Positions 42,478 through 52,722 of a DNA stretch of 64,000 bases are shown piece after piece. This DNA comes from Sinobaca qinghaiensis. GTDB taxonomy: Bacteria; Bacillota; Bacilli; Bacillales; Marinococcaceae. Numbering within the stretch: position 1 is the first letter of the stretch; each line of letters starts with the position of its first letter. The notes under the pieces are model-generated. The model did not search any database. It worked only from the letters and a program-made list of their open reading frames with translations, and was not told the DNA's origin. A program made the position numbers and the translations under genes. The DNA is taken from NCBI RefSeq assembly GCF_003610495.1, contig NZ_RAPK01000006.1, forward strand, positions 430,839-494,838. The letters run 5' to 3'.

Positions 42478-44757
42478 ATGGCAGCATACAGCGAACTGGT
42501 CAAAAAGCTGACTCTTGCAGAGAAAGCAAGCCTTTGTTCCGGAAAGAATTTCTGGAACACGCAGAACATAGAAGAACATCAAATTCCAGGTTTTATGGTA
42601 ACCGACGGTCCGCACGGCCTTCGCAAACAGGGGGGCAGTGCTGATCACCTGGGTCTGTCCGACAGCGTCCCGGCTACGTGTTTTCCGACCGCGGCAGGAC
42701 TTGCTGCCAGCTGGAACAGAGAGCTGATGGAAGGCGTCGGACGCCGTCTGGCTCATGAAGCCGGAGCAGAAGACGTGGCGGTGCTGCTGGGACCGGGGAT
42801 TAACATCAAGCGTTCTCCGTTGTGCGGACGTAATTTCGAATATTTTTCAGAAGATCCGTATATCTCCTCTGAAATGGCTTCGGCCTATATTCATGCGGTT
42901 CAGCAGGAAGGGATTGGCACCTCTCTGAAGCACTTTGCCGTCAATAATCAGGAGTATCACCGGCTTACTGTGGATGCCCGGGTGGATGAGCGTACGCTTC
43001 ATGAAATATATCTGGCCGCTTTTGAAGCGACGGTGCAAAACAGCCAGCCCTGGTCTGTGATGTGCTCCTATAATAAAGTAAACGGCGTCTTTGCTTCGGA
43101 AAATCATAAACTGCTGACGGAGCTTCTTCGGGACACATGGGGATTTGAAGGATTTGTAGTTTCGGACTGGGGTGCTGTGAATGAGCGAGTGGCCGGTCTG
43201 AAAGCCGGAATGGATCTGGAAATGCCGTCCAGCGGCGGTGTGGGCGACAAAGCGATTCAGGATGCGATCGAAAACGGTACGCTGGATGAAGCGGTGCTTG
43301 ACCGCACCGTAGAGCGGATGCTTGCTTTTGCAGAGAAAGCCGAAAAAGGCTTATTCCGAAAGCAAAGCGTGGATAAAAAGGAGCATCACGACTTTGCGGT
43401 GAAAACCGCCGCAGAAAGCATGGTTCTTTTAAAAAATGAAGGCGTGCTGCCGCTGCAGCCCTCGGAGTCGGTTGCAGTGATCGGAGAATTTGCTGAACAG
43501 CCGAGATTTCAGGGCGGGGGAAGCTCCAAGGTAAATCCGGCCTATTTGGATATTCCGCTCGAACAGATCAAAAAGACAGCGTCCGCAGATCAGCAGATTA
43601 CGTATGCGCGAGGGTTTCATATCGACCGCAATGACATAGATGCGGCTTTAGTGGAAGAAGCACTCGCGGCTGCGAAGGCCGCTGATAAAGTCGTCTTGTA
43701 CGCAGGGCTTCCGGATCGGTATGAATCGGAAGGATATGACCGTACGCATCTACAGATGCCGGCGAATCAGGCAGCGCTGATCGAAGAACTGGGACGTGTT
43801 CATGATAACGTGACAGTAATGCTCAGCAACGGGGCGCCGATCGAAATGCCGTGGTTGGAAAGCGTAAAAGGCGTCGTGGAATGCTACCTTGGCGGCCAGG
43901 GAATGGGGCAGGCGTCAGCTGATATTCTATTTGGTAAGGTGAATCCGTCCGGGAAGCTCGCAGAAACCTTTCCTATGACGCTGCAGCAGAACCCGTCCTA
44001 CCTGCATTTTCCCGGCAATAAAGACAGCGTGATGTACGGCGAGGGGCTGTACGTTGGTTACCGTTATTACGATGCCAAAGAAGAGACGCCGCTGTTTCCA
44101 TTCGGCTACGGGCTGAGCTATACGACCTTCTCCTACAGCAATCTTCGGATCGAGCAGCCGGAAGCGGGCAGTACGAATGTAACTGTTACCTGTACGATCA
44201 CGAATACCGGTTCCACAGCAGGCAAAGAAACGGCTCAGTTGTATGTTAAGGATCAGGAAAGCAGCCTCGAACGACCGGAAAGAGAACTGAAAGGATTTAC
44301 GAAAGTCCATTTGGAACCCGGTGAATCCAAAGACGTGACATTTGAATTGAATGAGCGCAGTTTTGCATACTACCATGACGGCTTCAGCCAATGGATCGTT
44401 GAACCCGGCATGTTTACAATAGCCGTCGGTGCTTCCTCCCGTGATCTGCGTCTGCATGAAGAGGTAGATGTTACAGAAGACACACGGCCGGTTACCCGGA
44501 TACACCGCAACTCCCGGCTGGAAGAATTAGCGCAGCATCCGGATTTAAACCCGGTACTTGAAAAGCACCTTGCTCCGCTTGCTTCAAACAATCTGTTTGC
44601 GCAGCAGATGACAGAGGAAGGCGGTGCCGCGGATCCAATGATGGCAGCAATGATGAAGGAAATGCCGCTCCGCGGATTGATTAATTTCAGCAGCGGACAT
44701 TTCACTGAACAGAACCTTACTGATCTTATAGAAGCATGCAACGCCAAAATAAAATAA
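42478..44757 (+). CDS. Family 3 glycoside hydrolase (beta-glucosidase type)
   Basis: The 759-residue enzyme has the GH3 three-domain order: an N-terminal TIM barrel, an alpha/beta sandwich (about 310-530) and a C-terminal fibronectin-III-like domain (about 570-650). Markers are GPHGLRK, GPGINIKRSP, GRNFEYFSEDP, KHFAVNNQE with the substrate-binding KH, and the nucleophile Asp230 in GFVVSDWGAVN. The last 90 residues (with MTEEGGAADPMM) form an extra acidic helical tail. No signal peptide, so it acts on imported beta-glucosides or other short beta-linked oligosaccharides. ATG 42478 is preceded by GGAGGAG; the in-frame GTG at 42463 lies within that site. It is a single-gene unit between terminators. 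Confidence 0.92.
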   Translation: MAAYSELVKKLTLAEKASLCSGKNFWNTQNIEEHQIPGFMVTDGPHGLRKQGGSADHLGLSDSVPATCFPTAAGLAASWNRELMEGVGRRLAHEAGAEDVAVLLGPGINIKRSPLCGRNFEYFSEDPYISSEMASAYIHAVQQEGIGTSLKHFAVNNQEYHRLTVDARVDERTLHEIYLAAFEATVQNSQPWSVMCSYNKVNGVFASENHKLLTELLRDTWGFEGFVVSDWGAVNERVAGLKAGMDLEMPSSGGVGDKAIQDAIENGTLDEAVLDRTVERMLAFAEKAEKGLFRKQSVDKKEHHDFAVKTAAESMVLLKNEGVLPLQPSESVAVIGEFAEQPRFQGGGSSKVNPAYLDIPLEQIKKTASADQQITYARGFHIDRNDIDAALVEEALAAAKAADKVVLYAGLPDRYESEGYDRTHLQMPANQAALIEELGRVHDNVTVMLSNGAPIEMPWLESVKGVVECYLGGQGMGQASADILFGKVNPSGKLAETFPMTLQQNPSYLHFPGNKDSVMYGEGLYVGYRYYDAKEETPLFPFGYGLSYTTFSYSNLRIEQPEAGSTNVTVTCTITNTGSTAGKETAQLYVKDQESSLERPERELKGFTKVHLEPGESKDVTFELNERSFAYYHDGFSQWIVEPGMFTIAVGASSRDLRLHEEVDVTEDTRPVTRIHRNSRLEELAQHPDLNPVLEKHLAPLASNNLFAQQMTEEGGAADPMMAAMMKEMPLRGLINFSSGHFTEQNLTDLIEACNAKIK

Positions 44758-44760
44758 TTG

Positions 44761-44798
44761 AGAGAAGAATCCGTGAGCAGGCGGGTTCTTCTTTTTTA
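44761..44798 (+). terminator. Intrinsic terminator after the GH3 gene
   Basis: AGAAGAATCCG pairs with CGGGTTCTTCT around TGAGCAGG, followed by T6. Confidence 0.88.
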
Positions 44799-44825
44799 AT
44801 GGACACAAGAAAGACAAAAATGAAA

Positions 44826-44854
44826 TTGAAAGCGATTTCCTCGCATGGTAAAAT
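44826..44854 (+). promoter_or_regulatory. Promoter with overlapping cre site before the lactate permease
   Basis: TTGAAA (44826-44831), 17-base spacer and TAAAAT (44849-44854) with extended TGG. TGAAAGCGATTTCC (44827-44840) matches the CcpA cre consensus TGWNANCGNTNWCA except at the last base and covers the -35. CcpA binding would block RNA polymerase, giving carbon catabolite repression. Confidence 0.8.
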
Positions 44855-44977
44855 AAAGGTAAGTAAGCTAGTCATCAGATGACCTGATCTTAAGAGGTGA
44901 ATGCTGGAATGACATACAGGCATTCATCCGTTCCCAAAAATGAGAACGCATTTTTATCTGCTGAAGGAGATACCGCT

Positions 44978-46564
44978 ATGCTAATGCTGACCGCTTTGAG
45001 CGCCGTTATTTTTCCGTTTCTTTTTCTTGTACTGCTCCGTATGCCCGCGATTAAGGGTATGTCGCTGAGTGCCGCTATTGTGATTTTTCTGGCGGTGTTA
45101 TTCTGGGGCATGGAAAGCCGGGTGATTCTGTCTTCTATTCTGCAGGGAGCTCATAAAACGTTGACGATCCTGCTGATTTTATTCGGAGCTCTCGTGCTGC
45201 TGAACACGCTGCGTAAAAACGGAGCGGTTGACCGGATCAACCAGGGATTTCAGAGTATATCAGCCGATATGAGAGTCCAGCTGATTCTCGTTGCATTTTT
45301 GTTCGGCTCGTTAATTGAAGGTGTTGCCGGTTTTGGAACGCCTGCGATGATTACGGCACCCTTAATGGTAGCGCTCGGATTCAAGCCGCTTGCCGCGGTG
45401 GCGACGGCTTTGATTGCCGACAGTTCGGCGGTTGCTTTTGGAGCGGTTGGCACGCCGGTTATTGTCGGTCTCAGCACGCTTGACGAAGCTACGCCGGCCT
45501 TTTTTCAGGATGTGGGGGTGACCGTGACGCTCATTGATTTGTTCGGCGGCACCTTTGTACCAGCCATCCTTATTTTCGTGCTCGTGCTGTTTTTCGGAAA
45601 AGGAAAAGGCCTGAAGGACGTATGGCCGATGATCCCCTGGACGTTGATGATTGGTGCGGTATATACGAGCTCCGCGCTCTTATATGCGTTTCTTTTCGGA
45701 CCGGAATTTGTAGCGATTCTCGGCTCTCTTACCGGCCTTACGGTCGCCACGATTACGGCGAAAAAAGGGTTGCTGCTGCCAAAAGAAACGTGGACGGATG
45801 CTCTGCAGGATGACTTTACGATCGATACGGAAAAATCAGATATGAGCCTGCTTACGGCTTGGTCTCCTTACGTTATCGTCGTAATTCTGCTGCTGTTGAC
45901 GAGAACCGTGCCCTGGCTTGAGGAATTTACCAATACAGCGATTAACTTGTCCTGGATGAATATTCTGGGAGTAGAGAGGGTTAACTCCGAGTGGGCGTTT
46001 CTGTATTCGCCCGGGGCTATTTTAACGCTGACGGCCATTCTCGCAGTGCTGATTCACCGCCGTTCTTTCCGTAACTTTACAGCGTCTGCGCTGGATGCGC
46101 TGTCTACGATCAAAATCACCGGCATTACGCTGTTTGCGACACTTGCGATGGTGCATGTGTTCAGTAATTCCGGAATGAATGCCAATGACATTATCAGCAT
46201 GCCCGAGTACATTGCAGAAAGCATGGCGGCAGTCTTTGGGCCGATGTGGATCTTTGCCGCTCCATTTCTCGGGATGCTCGGCTCATTTATTACCGGAAGT
46301 GCAACTGTATCAACACTAACGTTTTCTCCGATTCAGTACAGCATCGCCACCGCAACCGGGGTGGATGTTAATACTGTACTGGGTGCGCAGCTCGTTGGCT
46401 CCGGTGCCGGCAATATGATCTGCATTCATAACGTGGTTGCCGCGAGTGCCGTTGTCGGTATGGAAGGCAAAGAAGGCAGCGTCATCCGGAAAACACTTGC
46501 TCCTGCCTTGATTTACGGTGTGCTTGCAGGCATCGGCGGATTTATCGTGATGAACGTGTTTTGA
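44978..46564 (+). CDS. lctP: L-lactate permease family transporter
   Basis: The 528-residue protein with about 13 membrane helices belongs to the LctP/GlcA family, which imports L-lactate (also D-lactate or glycolate) with protons. Family segments include [74 protein letters not shown] and [19 protein letters not shown], given here for their GFGTP and GAGNMI motifs. ATG 44978 has a near-perfect GAAGGAG upstream. ATG 44909 after GAGGTG is an in-frame alternative that would add 23 polar residues. The cre-controlled promoter fits use of lactate as a secondary carbon source. Confidence 0.9.
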   Translation: MLMLTALSAVIFPFLFLVLLRMPAIKGMSLSAAIVIFLAVLFWGMESRVILSSILQGAHKTLTILLILFGALVLLNTLRKNGAVDRINQGFQSISADMRVQLILVAFLFGSLIEGVAGFGTPAMITAPLMVALGFKPLAAVATALIADSSAVAFGAVGTPVIVGLSTLDEATPAFFQDVGVTVTLIDLFGGTFVPAILIFVLVLFFGKGKGLKDVWPMIPWTLMIGAVYTSSALLYAFLFGPEFVAILGSLTGLTVATITAKKGLLLPKETWTDALQDDFTIDTEKSDMSLLTAWSPYVIVVILLLLTRTVPWLEEFTNTAINLSWMNILGVERVNSEWAFLYSPGAILTLTAILAVLIHRRSFRNFTASALDALSTIKITGITLFATLAMVHVFSNSGMNANDIISMPEYIAESMAAVFGPMWIFAAPFLGMLGSFITGSATVSTLTFSPIQYSIATATGVDVNTVLGAQLVGSGAGNMICIHNVVAASAVVGMEGKEGSVIRKTLAPALIYGVLAGIGGFIVMNVF

Positions 46565-46589
46565 CTTCCTTCTTTTCTCTCTCTATAAT
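46561..46589 (+). promoter_or_regulatory. Near-consensus promoter of the macrolide-kinase unit
   Basis: TTGACT (46561-46566), 17-base spacer, perfect TATAAT (46584-46589). The -35 overlaps the stop codon of the lactate permease. Transcription should begin near 46596, about 10 bases before the leader-peptide ribosome binding site. Confidence 0.9.
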
Positions 46590-46623
46590 GAGCAGTATTA
46601 AAGGAAAAGGAGGGGTATTAAAA

Positions 46624-46668
46624 ATGACTGCAGCGATTAGATTGCGCCACCCGGCTTTGAACAAGTAA
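46624..46668 (+). CDS. Leader peptide MTAAIRLRHPALNK, ErmDL-like macrolide sensor
   Basis: This 14-codon ORF has a very strong ribosome binding site (AAAAGGAGGGG, 46605-46615) eight bases upstream. Its product matches the ErmDL leader (MTHSMRLRFPTLNQ) at 8 of 14 positions, including the RLR (+x+) motif at residues 6-8. At that motif macrolide-bound ribosomes stall in known ermD-type systems. It lies between a near-consensus promoter and a terminator that precedes a macrolide-kinase-like gene. The straightforward reading is a drug-sensing leader: without drug the leader is translated normally and the terminator forms, with drug stalling changes RNA folding. The peptide and signals are seen; the stalling is inferred from the known family. 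Confidence 0.85.
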   Translation: MTAAIRLRHPALNK

Positions 46669-46685
46669 TTTGATATGTTCAAAGG

Positions 46686-46706
46686 CTCTGTTTTCGGAAA
46701 ACAGAG
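46686..46706 (+). other. Leader hairpin 1 of the attenuator
   Basis: CTCTGTTTT (46686-46694) pairs perfectly with AAAACAGAG (46698-46706) across CGG. No T run follows, so it is not a terminator. It lies 18 bases after the leader-peptide stop. Confidence 0.8.
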
Positions 46707-46763
46707 TAAACGGTAGCAGTCTGCACATTTTTAATACTCTTCACGGGCCACAGCGGTTCAGGG

Positions 46764-46797
46764 AAGAAGGGCAGATTTTTCTGCCTTTCTTTTTTTA
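46764..46797 (+). terminator. Attenuator terminator before the kinase gene
   Basis: AAGAAGGGCAGA (46764-46775) pairs with TCTGCCTTTCTT (46780-46791) across TTTT, followed by more T. Its 5' arm can alternatively pair with an upstream strand: TCTGC (46720-46724) with GCAGA, and CTCTTC (about 46738-46743) with GAAGAA. That would make an antiterminator. GCAGTC (46716-46721) in turn can pair with GACTGC at the start of the leader ORF (46626-46631). Confidence 0.85.
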
Positions 46798-46882
46798 TGA
46801 CTGGATTCAGCAGAACCTGTACTTTCGTTTGCTCTGGTATGTACTGGTACGGAAAAAATCATGAGAAGGAACGGTGAATGGA

Positions 46883-47785
46883 ATGAACAAACAGGAAGTC
46901 AAACAGCTCGCCGCACAAAACGAGCTGGATATAGTGGAAGATACGCTGCTGGGGAACGAATCAGGACTCGATTTTCAGGTGTTTCACGCCGAGGATAAAG
47001 CGGGGGATAAATGGATTCTTCGCCTGCCCCGCAGAAGCGATTCGATGGCAAAGGCAGGGCAGGAAAAAGCCGTACTTGATGCGGTGAACCGCCATACGTG
47101 GATAGAGGCGCCGGACTGGCGGATTTTTACCGAGGAGCTGATTGCGTATAAGCAGCTTGGCGGCGTCCCTGCCGGAACCATTGATCCAGCTGTCCAAAAC
47201 TATGTGTGGCAGTTTGATATCGAAAACAGTCCGGACACCTATCATTCTTCTTTAGGACGATTGCTGGCGGAACTGCATCAAATGCTTGCAGCACATGTGA
47301 AAGAGGCCGGAATCGCCATGCATAATAGTATCGAAGCGAGACGCTCGATGGCTGAAAGAATGGAAAAGGTAAAGCAAACCTTCAGCGTGGAACAGAAGCT
47401 GTGGGAGCGCTGGCAGGCGTGGATAGCCAATGACGCCTTGTGGCCGGATCATACCGGGCTGACGCACGGCGACGTGCACCCGGGGCATATTCTCATTAAC
47501 CCGCAGGCAGAAGCGACCGGCTTGATCGACTGGACCGAAGCGGCGGTAACCGACGTGTCCCGCGATTTTGCGGCACACTACCTTATTTTTGGGGATAGCG
47601 GTCTGGACAAAGTGATGGCTGCTTATGAAAACGCAGGCGGCAGAACCTGGCCGCACATGAAAGAGCATATTATTGAACTAAGAGCCGCAGAAGCGGTGGT
47701 AGTGGCTGAGTTTGCCGTATCGTCCGGCCTGAAAGATATGGAAGACATGACCAGGCAGATGCTCGGAATGGCGGATGAGGCATAA
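46883..47785 (+). CDS. Macrolide 2'-phosphotransferase-like kinase (Mph family)
   Basis: The 300-residue protein belongs to the APH-fold antibiotic kinases and reads most like Mph enzymes, which use GTP to phosphorylate the 2'-OH of the macrolide desosamine. Segments seen are NESGLDFQVFHAEDKAG, the nucleotide-binding Lys region WILRLPRRSD, the catalytic loop LTHGDVHPGHILIN with Asp as base, and GLIDWTEAAVTDVSRDFA with the magnesium-binding Asp. Length matches Mph proteins. ATG 46883 is preceded by GGTG at good spacing; GTG 46874 is an alternative. The ErmDL-like leader and attenuator directly upstream strongly support a macrolide role. An alternative is another APH-family kinase with a different substrate. 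Confidence 0.88.
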   Translation: MNKQEVKQLAAQNELDIVEDTLLGNESGLDFQVFHAEDKAGDKWILRLPRRSDSMAKAGQEKAVLDAVNRHTWIEAPDWRIFTEELIAYKQLGGVPAGTIDPAVQNYVWQFDIENSPDTYHSSLGRLLAELHQMLAAHVKEAGIAMHNSIEARRSMAERMEKVKQTFSVEQKLWERWQAWIANDALWPDHTGLTHGDVHPGHILINPQAEATGLIDWTEAAVTDVSRDFAAHYLIFGDSGLDKVMAAYENAGGRTWPHMKEHIIELRAAEAVVVAEFAVSSGLKDMEDMTRQMLGMADEA

Positions 47786-47879
47786 TCTTGAAAGATGGTA
47801 TCATGATGATAAAGGAACATGAAAGCAGCGAGGTTGGAGCTGTCATTATGTCACATTATTAAAATACGAGGGGGAAAGC

Positions 47880-49112
47880 ATGGACAACAACAGCCGCACG
47901 GTCAAAGAGCAGGATCCAACGGGTGATACAGTGAGTATCGGCCTGATAGCCAGCCCGGAAATGGCTTCTTCTATAGCGCAGGCAATAGAGCCGGATTTCC
48001 CTTTCTTTCTTGAGTTATACGTTGAAGATAACGTGTCGTGGAAAGTAGAAGTAGTTACCGATGCGTTTGCCGGTTCTGCGGAAAAAGCCTCGGATATAAT
48101 GAAGGAAGCGGAAGCCGTAAAAGAAGCTCACGGCTGGGATTACGCCGTTTGCCTTACCGATCTTCCCTTTTTCCGGGAAGGTAATTTTCTTGTCGCAGAA
48201 GTAAACGGAAAGCGGAAGATCTCCCAGCTGTCGATTCCCGCGCTGGGGGCTGTTCCTATGAAAAAAAGGGTGCGGGAAGCCTCGCTTCAATTAATTAGTG
48301 AAATGTACCATGGCAGTTCAAAGGAAGTAAGAGACAGGGAACAGGAAAAGATGGACCGAATCCAACGCCGAAATGAGCAGCATATTCCTAAAAAGAACGC
48401 CCGGGACCTGGTTAGAAAAGGGTGGTTTGAGCGGATGGCTCCTATTGATCGTGCCCAGCCCAAAGAAAGCAGCAGTGAATCCGACGTTCGGTTTATGGCC
48501 CGAGCGAAATGGAACGGGTACGTTCGTCTGATCACGGGGATGATTCAGGCCAATAACCCGTGGACCATTTTTTCTGCATTTAAAAATGTAATTGCACTGG
48601 CTTTTGCTTCAGGAGCCTACGCGATGATTTTCCCTACCCTCTGGCAGCTCGGGGAAGCCTATGACTGGCAGCGTTCTCTTTTATTAATGGCCGCTTCTTT
48701 TACTGCTTTGACGAGCTGGATTATTATTTCACACGGCCTGTGGGAACGTCGGTCAAAAACAGAGTCAGCTACGATGGTGAAGCTCCATAATACGACGACT
48801 ATTCTGACGCTGAGTATGGGCGTACTTGGATATTATGTGGTTCTTTTCTGCCTCTTCTTTTTCGCTGTATTTCTATTTATTCCCGTTTCGCTGCTGGAAT
48901 CGAGTACCGGCTTGGACAGGGAAGTCGGCTTTGCTTATTACCTTTCCCTTACATGGCTGGTCACGTCGCTTGCGACATGTATCGGAGCACTCGGAGCGGG
49001 TCTGGAGGATGAAGAAGCCGTTTTAAACGGCACCTACGGCTACCGCCAGCGCCAGCGTAAAAAACAGGCAAAAAAAGAGCAGGAACAAAAAGAGTACGAG
49101 GGGAAAACATAG
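47880..49112 (+). CDS. Uncharacterised membrane protein, 410 residues
   Basis: I do not recognise the family. The N-terminal half (1-230) is soluble, with an alpha/beta pattern (SIGLIASPEMASSIAQAI, WDYAVCLTDLPFFREGNFLVAEVNG) and a basic, charged segment at about 145-195 rich in Arg, Lys and Glu. Four hydrophobic segments follow at about 238-258, 263-285, 305-335 and 350-375. The C-terminus is a charged tail full of Lys, Gln and Glu (about 385-410). It has a GAGGGGG ribosome binding site and a strong terminator, so it is a single-gene unit. A membrane-tethered sensor or a modulator of envelope processes is possible, but nothing in the sequence fixes a function. Confidence 0.8.
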   Translation: MDNNSRTVKEQDPTGDTVSIGLIASPEMASSIAQAIEPDFPFFLELYVEDNVSWKVEVVTDAFAGSAEKASDIMKEAEAVKEAHGWDYAVCLTDLPFFREGNFLVAEVNGKRKISQLSIPALGAVPMKKRVREASLQLISEMYHGSSKEVRDREQEKMDRIQRRNEQHIPKKNARDLVRKGWFERMAPIDRAQPKESSSESDVRFMARAKWNGYVRLITGMIQANNPWTIFSAFKNVIALAFASGAYAMIFPTLWQLGEAYDWQRSLLLMAASFTALTSWIIISHGLWERRSKTESATMVKLHNTTTILTLSMGVLGYYVVLFCLFFFAVFLFIPVSLLESSTGLDREVGFAYYLSLTWLVTSLATCIGALGAGLEDEEAVLNGTYGYRQRQRKKQAKKEQEQKEYEGKT

Positions 49113-49139
49113 GAAATACTTTATAATCGTGAATGAATA

Positions 49140-49182
49140 GAAAGAGGAGTATTCGTTATCAAGCGGAGCCTCCTCTTTTTAT
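49140..49182 (+). terminator. Intrinsic terminator
   Basis: AAAGAGGAG pairs with CTCCTCTTT around a loop of about 20 bases, with T-rich tail. It follows the 47880 gene. Confidence 0.8.
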
Positions 49183-49237
49183 GTTTTAATAGAAGAAGAC
49201 ATTCACTGGACGAGTGGATAGAAAGAAGGGAACGCAC

Positions 49238-50950
49238 GTGAACCGCATCTATAAAGAACGTCCTACATACAATAAAGGTCTGCTGAAACAGGATAGTATC
49301 GCAAGCCTGACGCTTCTTGTAATGATTATTCCACAGGGGATGGCGTATGCACTGCTTGCCGGTGTACCGCCGGTGATGGGGCTGTATGCTGCCACCATTC
49401 CGATGCTCGTCTATGCGCTGCTCGGATCGTCCCGGCATCTGTCAGTCGGTCCGGTCGCCATTACGTCCTTGCTCGTGTTTACCGCCGTATCGGCTTATGC
49501 ACCGGCGGATACGGGTGAATACATTCAGTACGTGATCGTACTGGCCGCGATGGTCGGGCTGATTCAGCTGCTGCTTGGGTTTGGAAAAGCTGGATTTATT
49601 GTGAAATTTATTCCCCATTCGGTTTTCAGCGCCTACACGTCCGCCGTCGCGATTATCATTGGACTGAGCCAGCTCAATCATCTGCTGGGGGTTACGTCAG
49701 AAGGAAACCTGCGGGCCCATACGATTTTGTACAACCTGGGCAGCCAGTGGAACAGCTTTAACGGCTACACCGTGCTGCTCGGCAGTCTCAGCCTTGTGCT
49801 GATACTCTGGCTGAAAAATAGGTGGCCGCGGCTTCCGGCTCCTCTTATAGCACTGTGTTTGGCTATCGCGGCCGTGGTGTTTTTAGGACTTGATGACGCG
49901 GGAGTTGCCATTGTCGGGCAGATTCCGGCCGGTCTTCCCGGATTTACCCTGCCGGAAGTAACGGGCAGTATGGTCGTTAATCTCCTTCCGATGGCCGTCG
50001 TTATTGCCTTGATGGGCTTTATGGAATCCCTTTCGATTGGACGCGCGATCAGCAAAAAGGAACACTATGCGGTGCGTCCGAATCAGGAGCTCAAAGCGCT
50101 CGGCATGTCGAACCTTGTCGGTTCCTTTTTCCAGGGGTTTCCGGTAAACGGCAGCTTTTCACGGACTGCGGTGAACCACGAAGCAGGCGGCCGGACAAAA
50201 GCCGCTTCTGTTCTGACAGCAGGCGGGGTGCTTGTTGTTTTATTGTTTTTCACATCGCTGTTTTATTACCTGCCGAACGCCGTGCTTGCCGCGATTATTA
50301 TTTCCGCCGTGTACAAGCTGGTCGACATTCAGCAGGCAAGGCACTTGTTTGACGTTCGTCCGCTCGAAGGCTGGGTGTGGGTGCTGACATTTCTGTCTAC
50401 GTTGATTGTCGGCATTCAGTGGGGGATTATTATCGGTGCCGTCTTTACGCTCCTGTTTATTATCCGGCAGAGCATGCAGCCTAATATCGCCGAGCTTGGC
50501 TACTTAAGCGAGCAGGGCGAATTCCGGGACCGGCGCCGGTTTCCGGAAGCGCTGCTGTTTCGGAACGGCATGCTGATGCGGATTGATTCCAACATTCATT
50601 TTGCCAACTACTCCTACGTGGAAGAACATATCCGCGAACATGCCGGCAAACGGCCGGATATTTACTGGATGGTAATCGACATGTCCGGTGTTAATGACAT
50701 CGACACTTCTTCGGTGGAGCAGCTGGAGGAATTTCTGCTGCAGCTCCAGCAGGAAACCGGCATGTCTTTCTATCTGGCCAACGTCAAAGGCTACGTGCGG
50801 GACACGATTGCCAAAGCCGAATGGAAAAAAGACCTGCAGCAGCGCGTCAGCTACCAGAGCATCGAGCACATTCTCGAACAGATGAACGTCCGCCTGCCGT
50901 CCCCCGACAAAAAGCAGACAGCTAAAGGACCGAATGATTTTATGATCTAA
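49238..50950 (+). CDS. SulP-family anion transporter with STAS domain
   Basis: The 570-residue protein has the SLC26/SulP fold. Its N-terminal membrane part (about 14 helices) begins QDSIASLTLLVMIIPQGMAYALLAGVPPVMGLY, the family signature, and contains GFMESLSIGRAISKK and FPVNGSFSRTAVNHEAGG. A cytoplasmic STAS domain (about 430-545) holds VIDMSGVNDIDTSSVEQLEEF. These carriers move sulfate, bicarbonate, molybdate or organic acids; the substrate here is unknown. The GTG start at 49238 follows AAGGGA at six bases; the upstream in-frame GTG at 49214 has no such site. No sulfate-assimilation gene lies nearby, so bicarbonate is also possible. Confidence 0.92.
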   Translation: MNRIYKERPTYNKGLLKQDSIASLTLLVMIIPQGMAYALLAGVPPVMGLYAATIPMLVYALLGSSRHLSVGPVAITSLLVFTAVSAYAPADTGEYIQYVIVLAAMVGLIQLLLGFGKAGFIVKFIPHSVFSAYTSAVAIIIGLSQLNHLLGVTSEGNLRAHTILYNLGSQWNSFNGYTVLLGSLSLVLILWLKNRWPRLPAPLIALCLAIAAVVFLGLDDAGVAIVGQIPAGLPGFTLPEVTGSMVVNLLPMAVVIALMGFMESLSIGRAISKKEHYAVRPNQELKALGMSNLVGSFFQGFPVNGSFSRTAVNHEAGGRTKAASVLTAGGVLVVLLFFTSLFYYLPNAVLAAIIISAVYKLVDIQQARHLFDVRPLEGWVWVLTFLSTLIVGIQWGIIIGAVFTLLFIIRQSMQPNIAELGYLSEQGEFRDRRRFPEALLFRNGMLMRIDSNIHFANYSYVEEHIREHAGKRPDIYWMVIDMSGVNDIDTSSVEQLEEFLLQLQQETGMSFYLANVKGYVRDTIAKAEWKKDLQQRVSYQSIEHILEQMNVRLPSPDKKQTAKGPNDFMI

Positions 50951-51012
50951 ACACAACAGCTGCCGCTTCTCCAATAAAGGAGGAGCGGTTTTTTATGTTA
51001 TCAAAAGATAAC

Positions 51013-51041
51013 TTGTCATAATAAGTAAATTTTAGTACAGT
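51013..51041 (+). promoter_or_regulatory. Promoter of the arabinofuranosidase gene
   Basis: TTGTCA (51013-51018), 17-base spacer, TACAGT (51036-51041). Confidence 0.75.
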
Positions 51042-51047
51042 TTACTT

Positions 51048-51063
51048 AGTTGTACGCATAAAT
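51048..51063. promoter_or_regulatory. AraR-like operator
   Basis: AGTTGTACGCATAAAT matches 13 of 16 positions of the Bacillus AraR box ATTTGTACGTACAAAT. It sits across the expected transcription start of the GH51 gene, where a bound repressor would block initiation. Confidence 0.6.
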
Positions 51064-51111
51064 TAAGTGATGGGAAAAGAATGTCGGAACGATAGTTTAT
51101 ATACGTAAAAA

Positions 51112-51125
51112 TGTAAACGGTATCA
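51112..51125. promoter_or_regulatory. cre site in the arabinofuranosidase leader
   Basis: TGTAAACGGTATCA fits the CcpA consensus TGWNANCGNTNWCA at every position. It lies about 70 bases downstream of the -10, so CcpA would act as a roadblock. Confidence 0.8.
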
Positions 51126-51135
51126 ATAAACGTAA

Positions 51136-52671
<1,536 letters not shown>

Positions 52672-52675
52672 AAAT

Positions 52676-52722
52676 TAAAAAGGAAAGACCGACAGCTTTT
52701 ACAGCTGCCGGCCTTTCTTTTA
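52676..52722. terminator. Bidirectional terminator between convergent genes
   Basis: AAAGGAAAG, CCG and CAGC pair with GCTG, CGG and CTTTCTTT. A-rich and T-rich flanks on both sides serve abfA and the reverse-strand RsbR gene. Confidence 0.9.

Noticed and set aside
46670-46864. 64-codon forward ORF before the macrolide-kinase gene
   Set aside because: It runs through hairpin 1 and the intrinsic terminator, has no ribosome binding site, and its composition is not protein-like.
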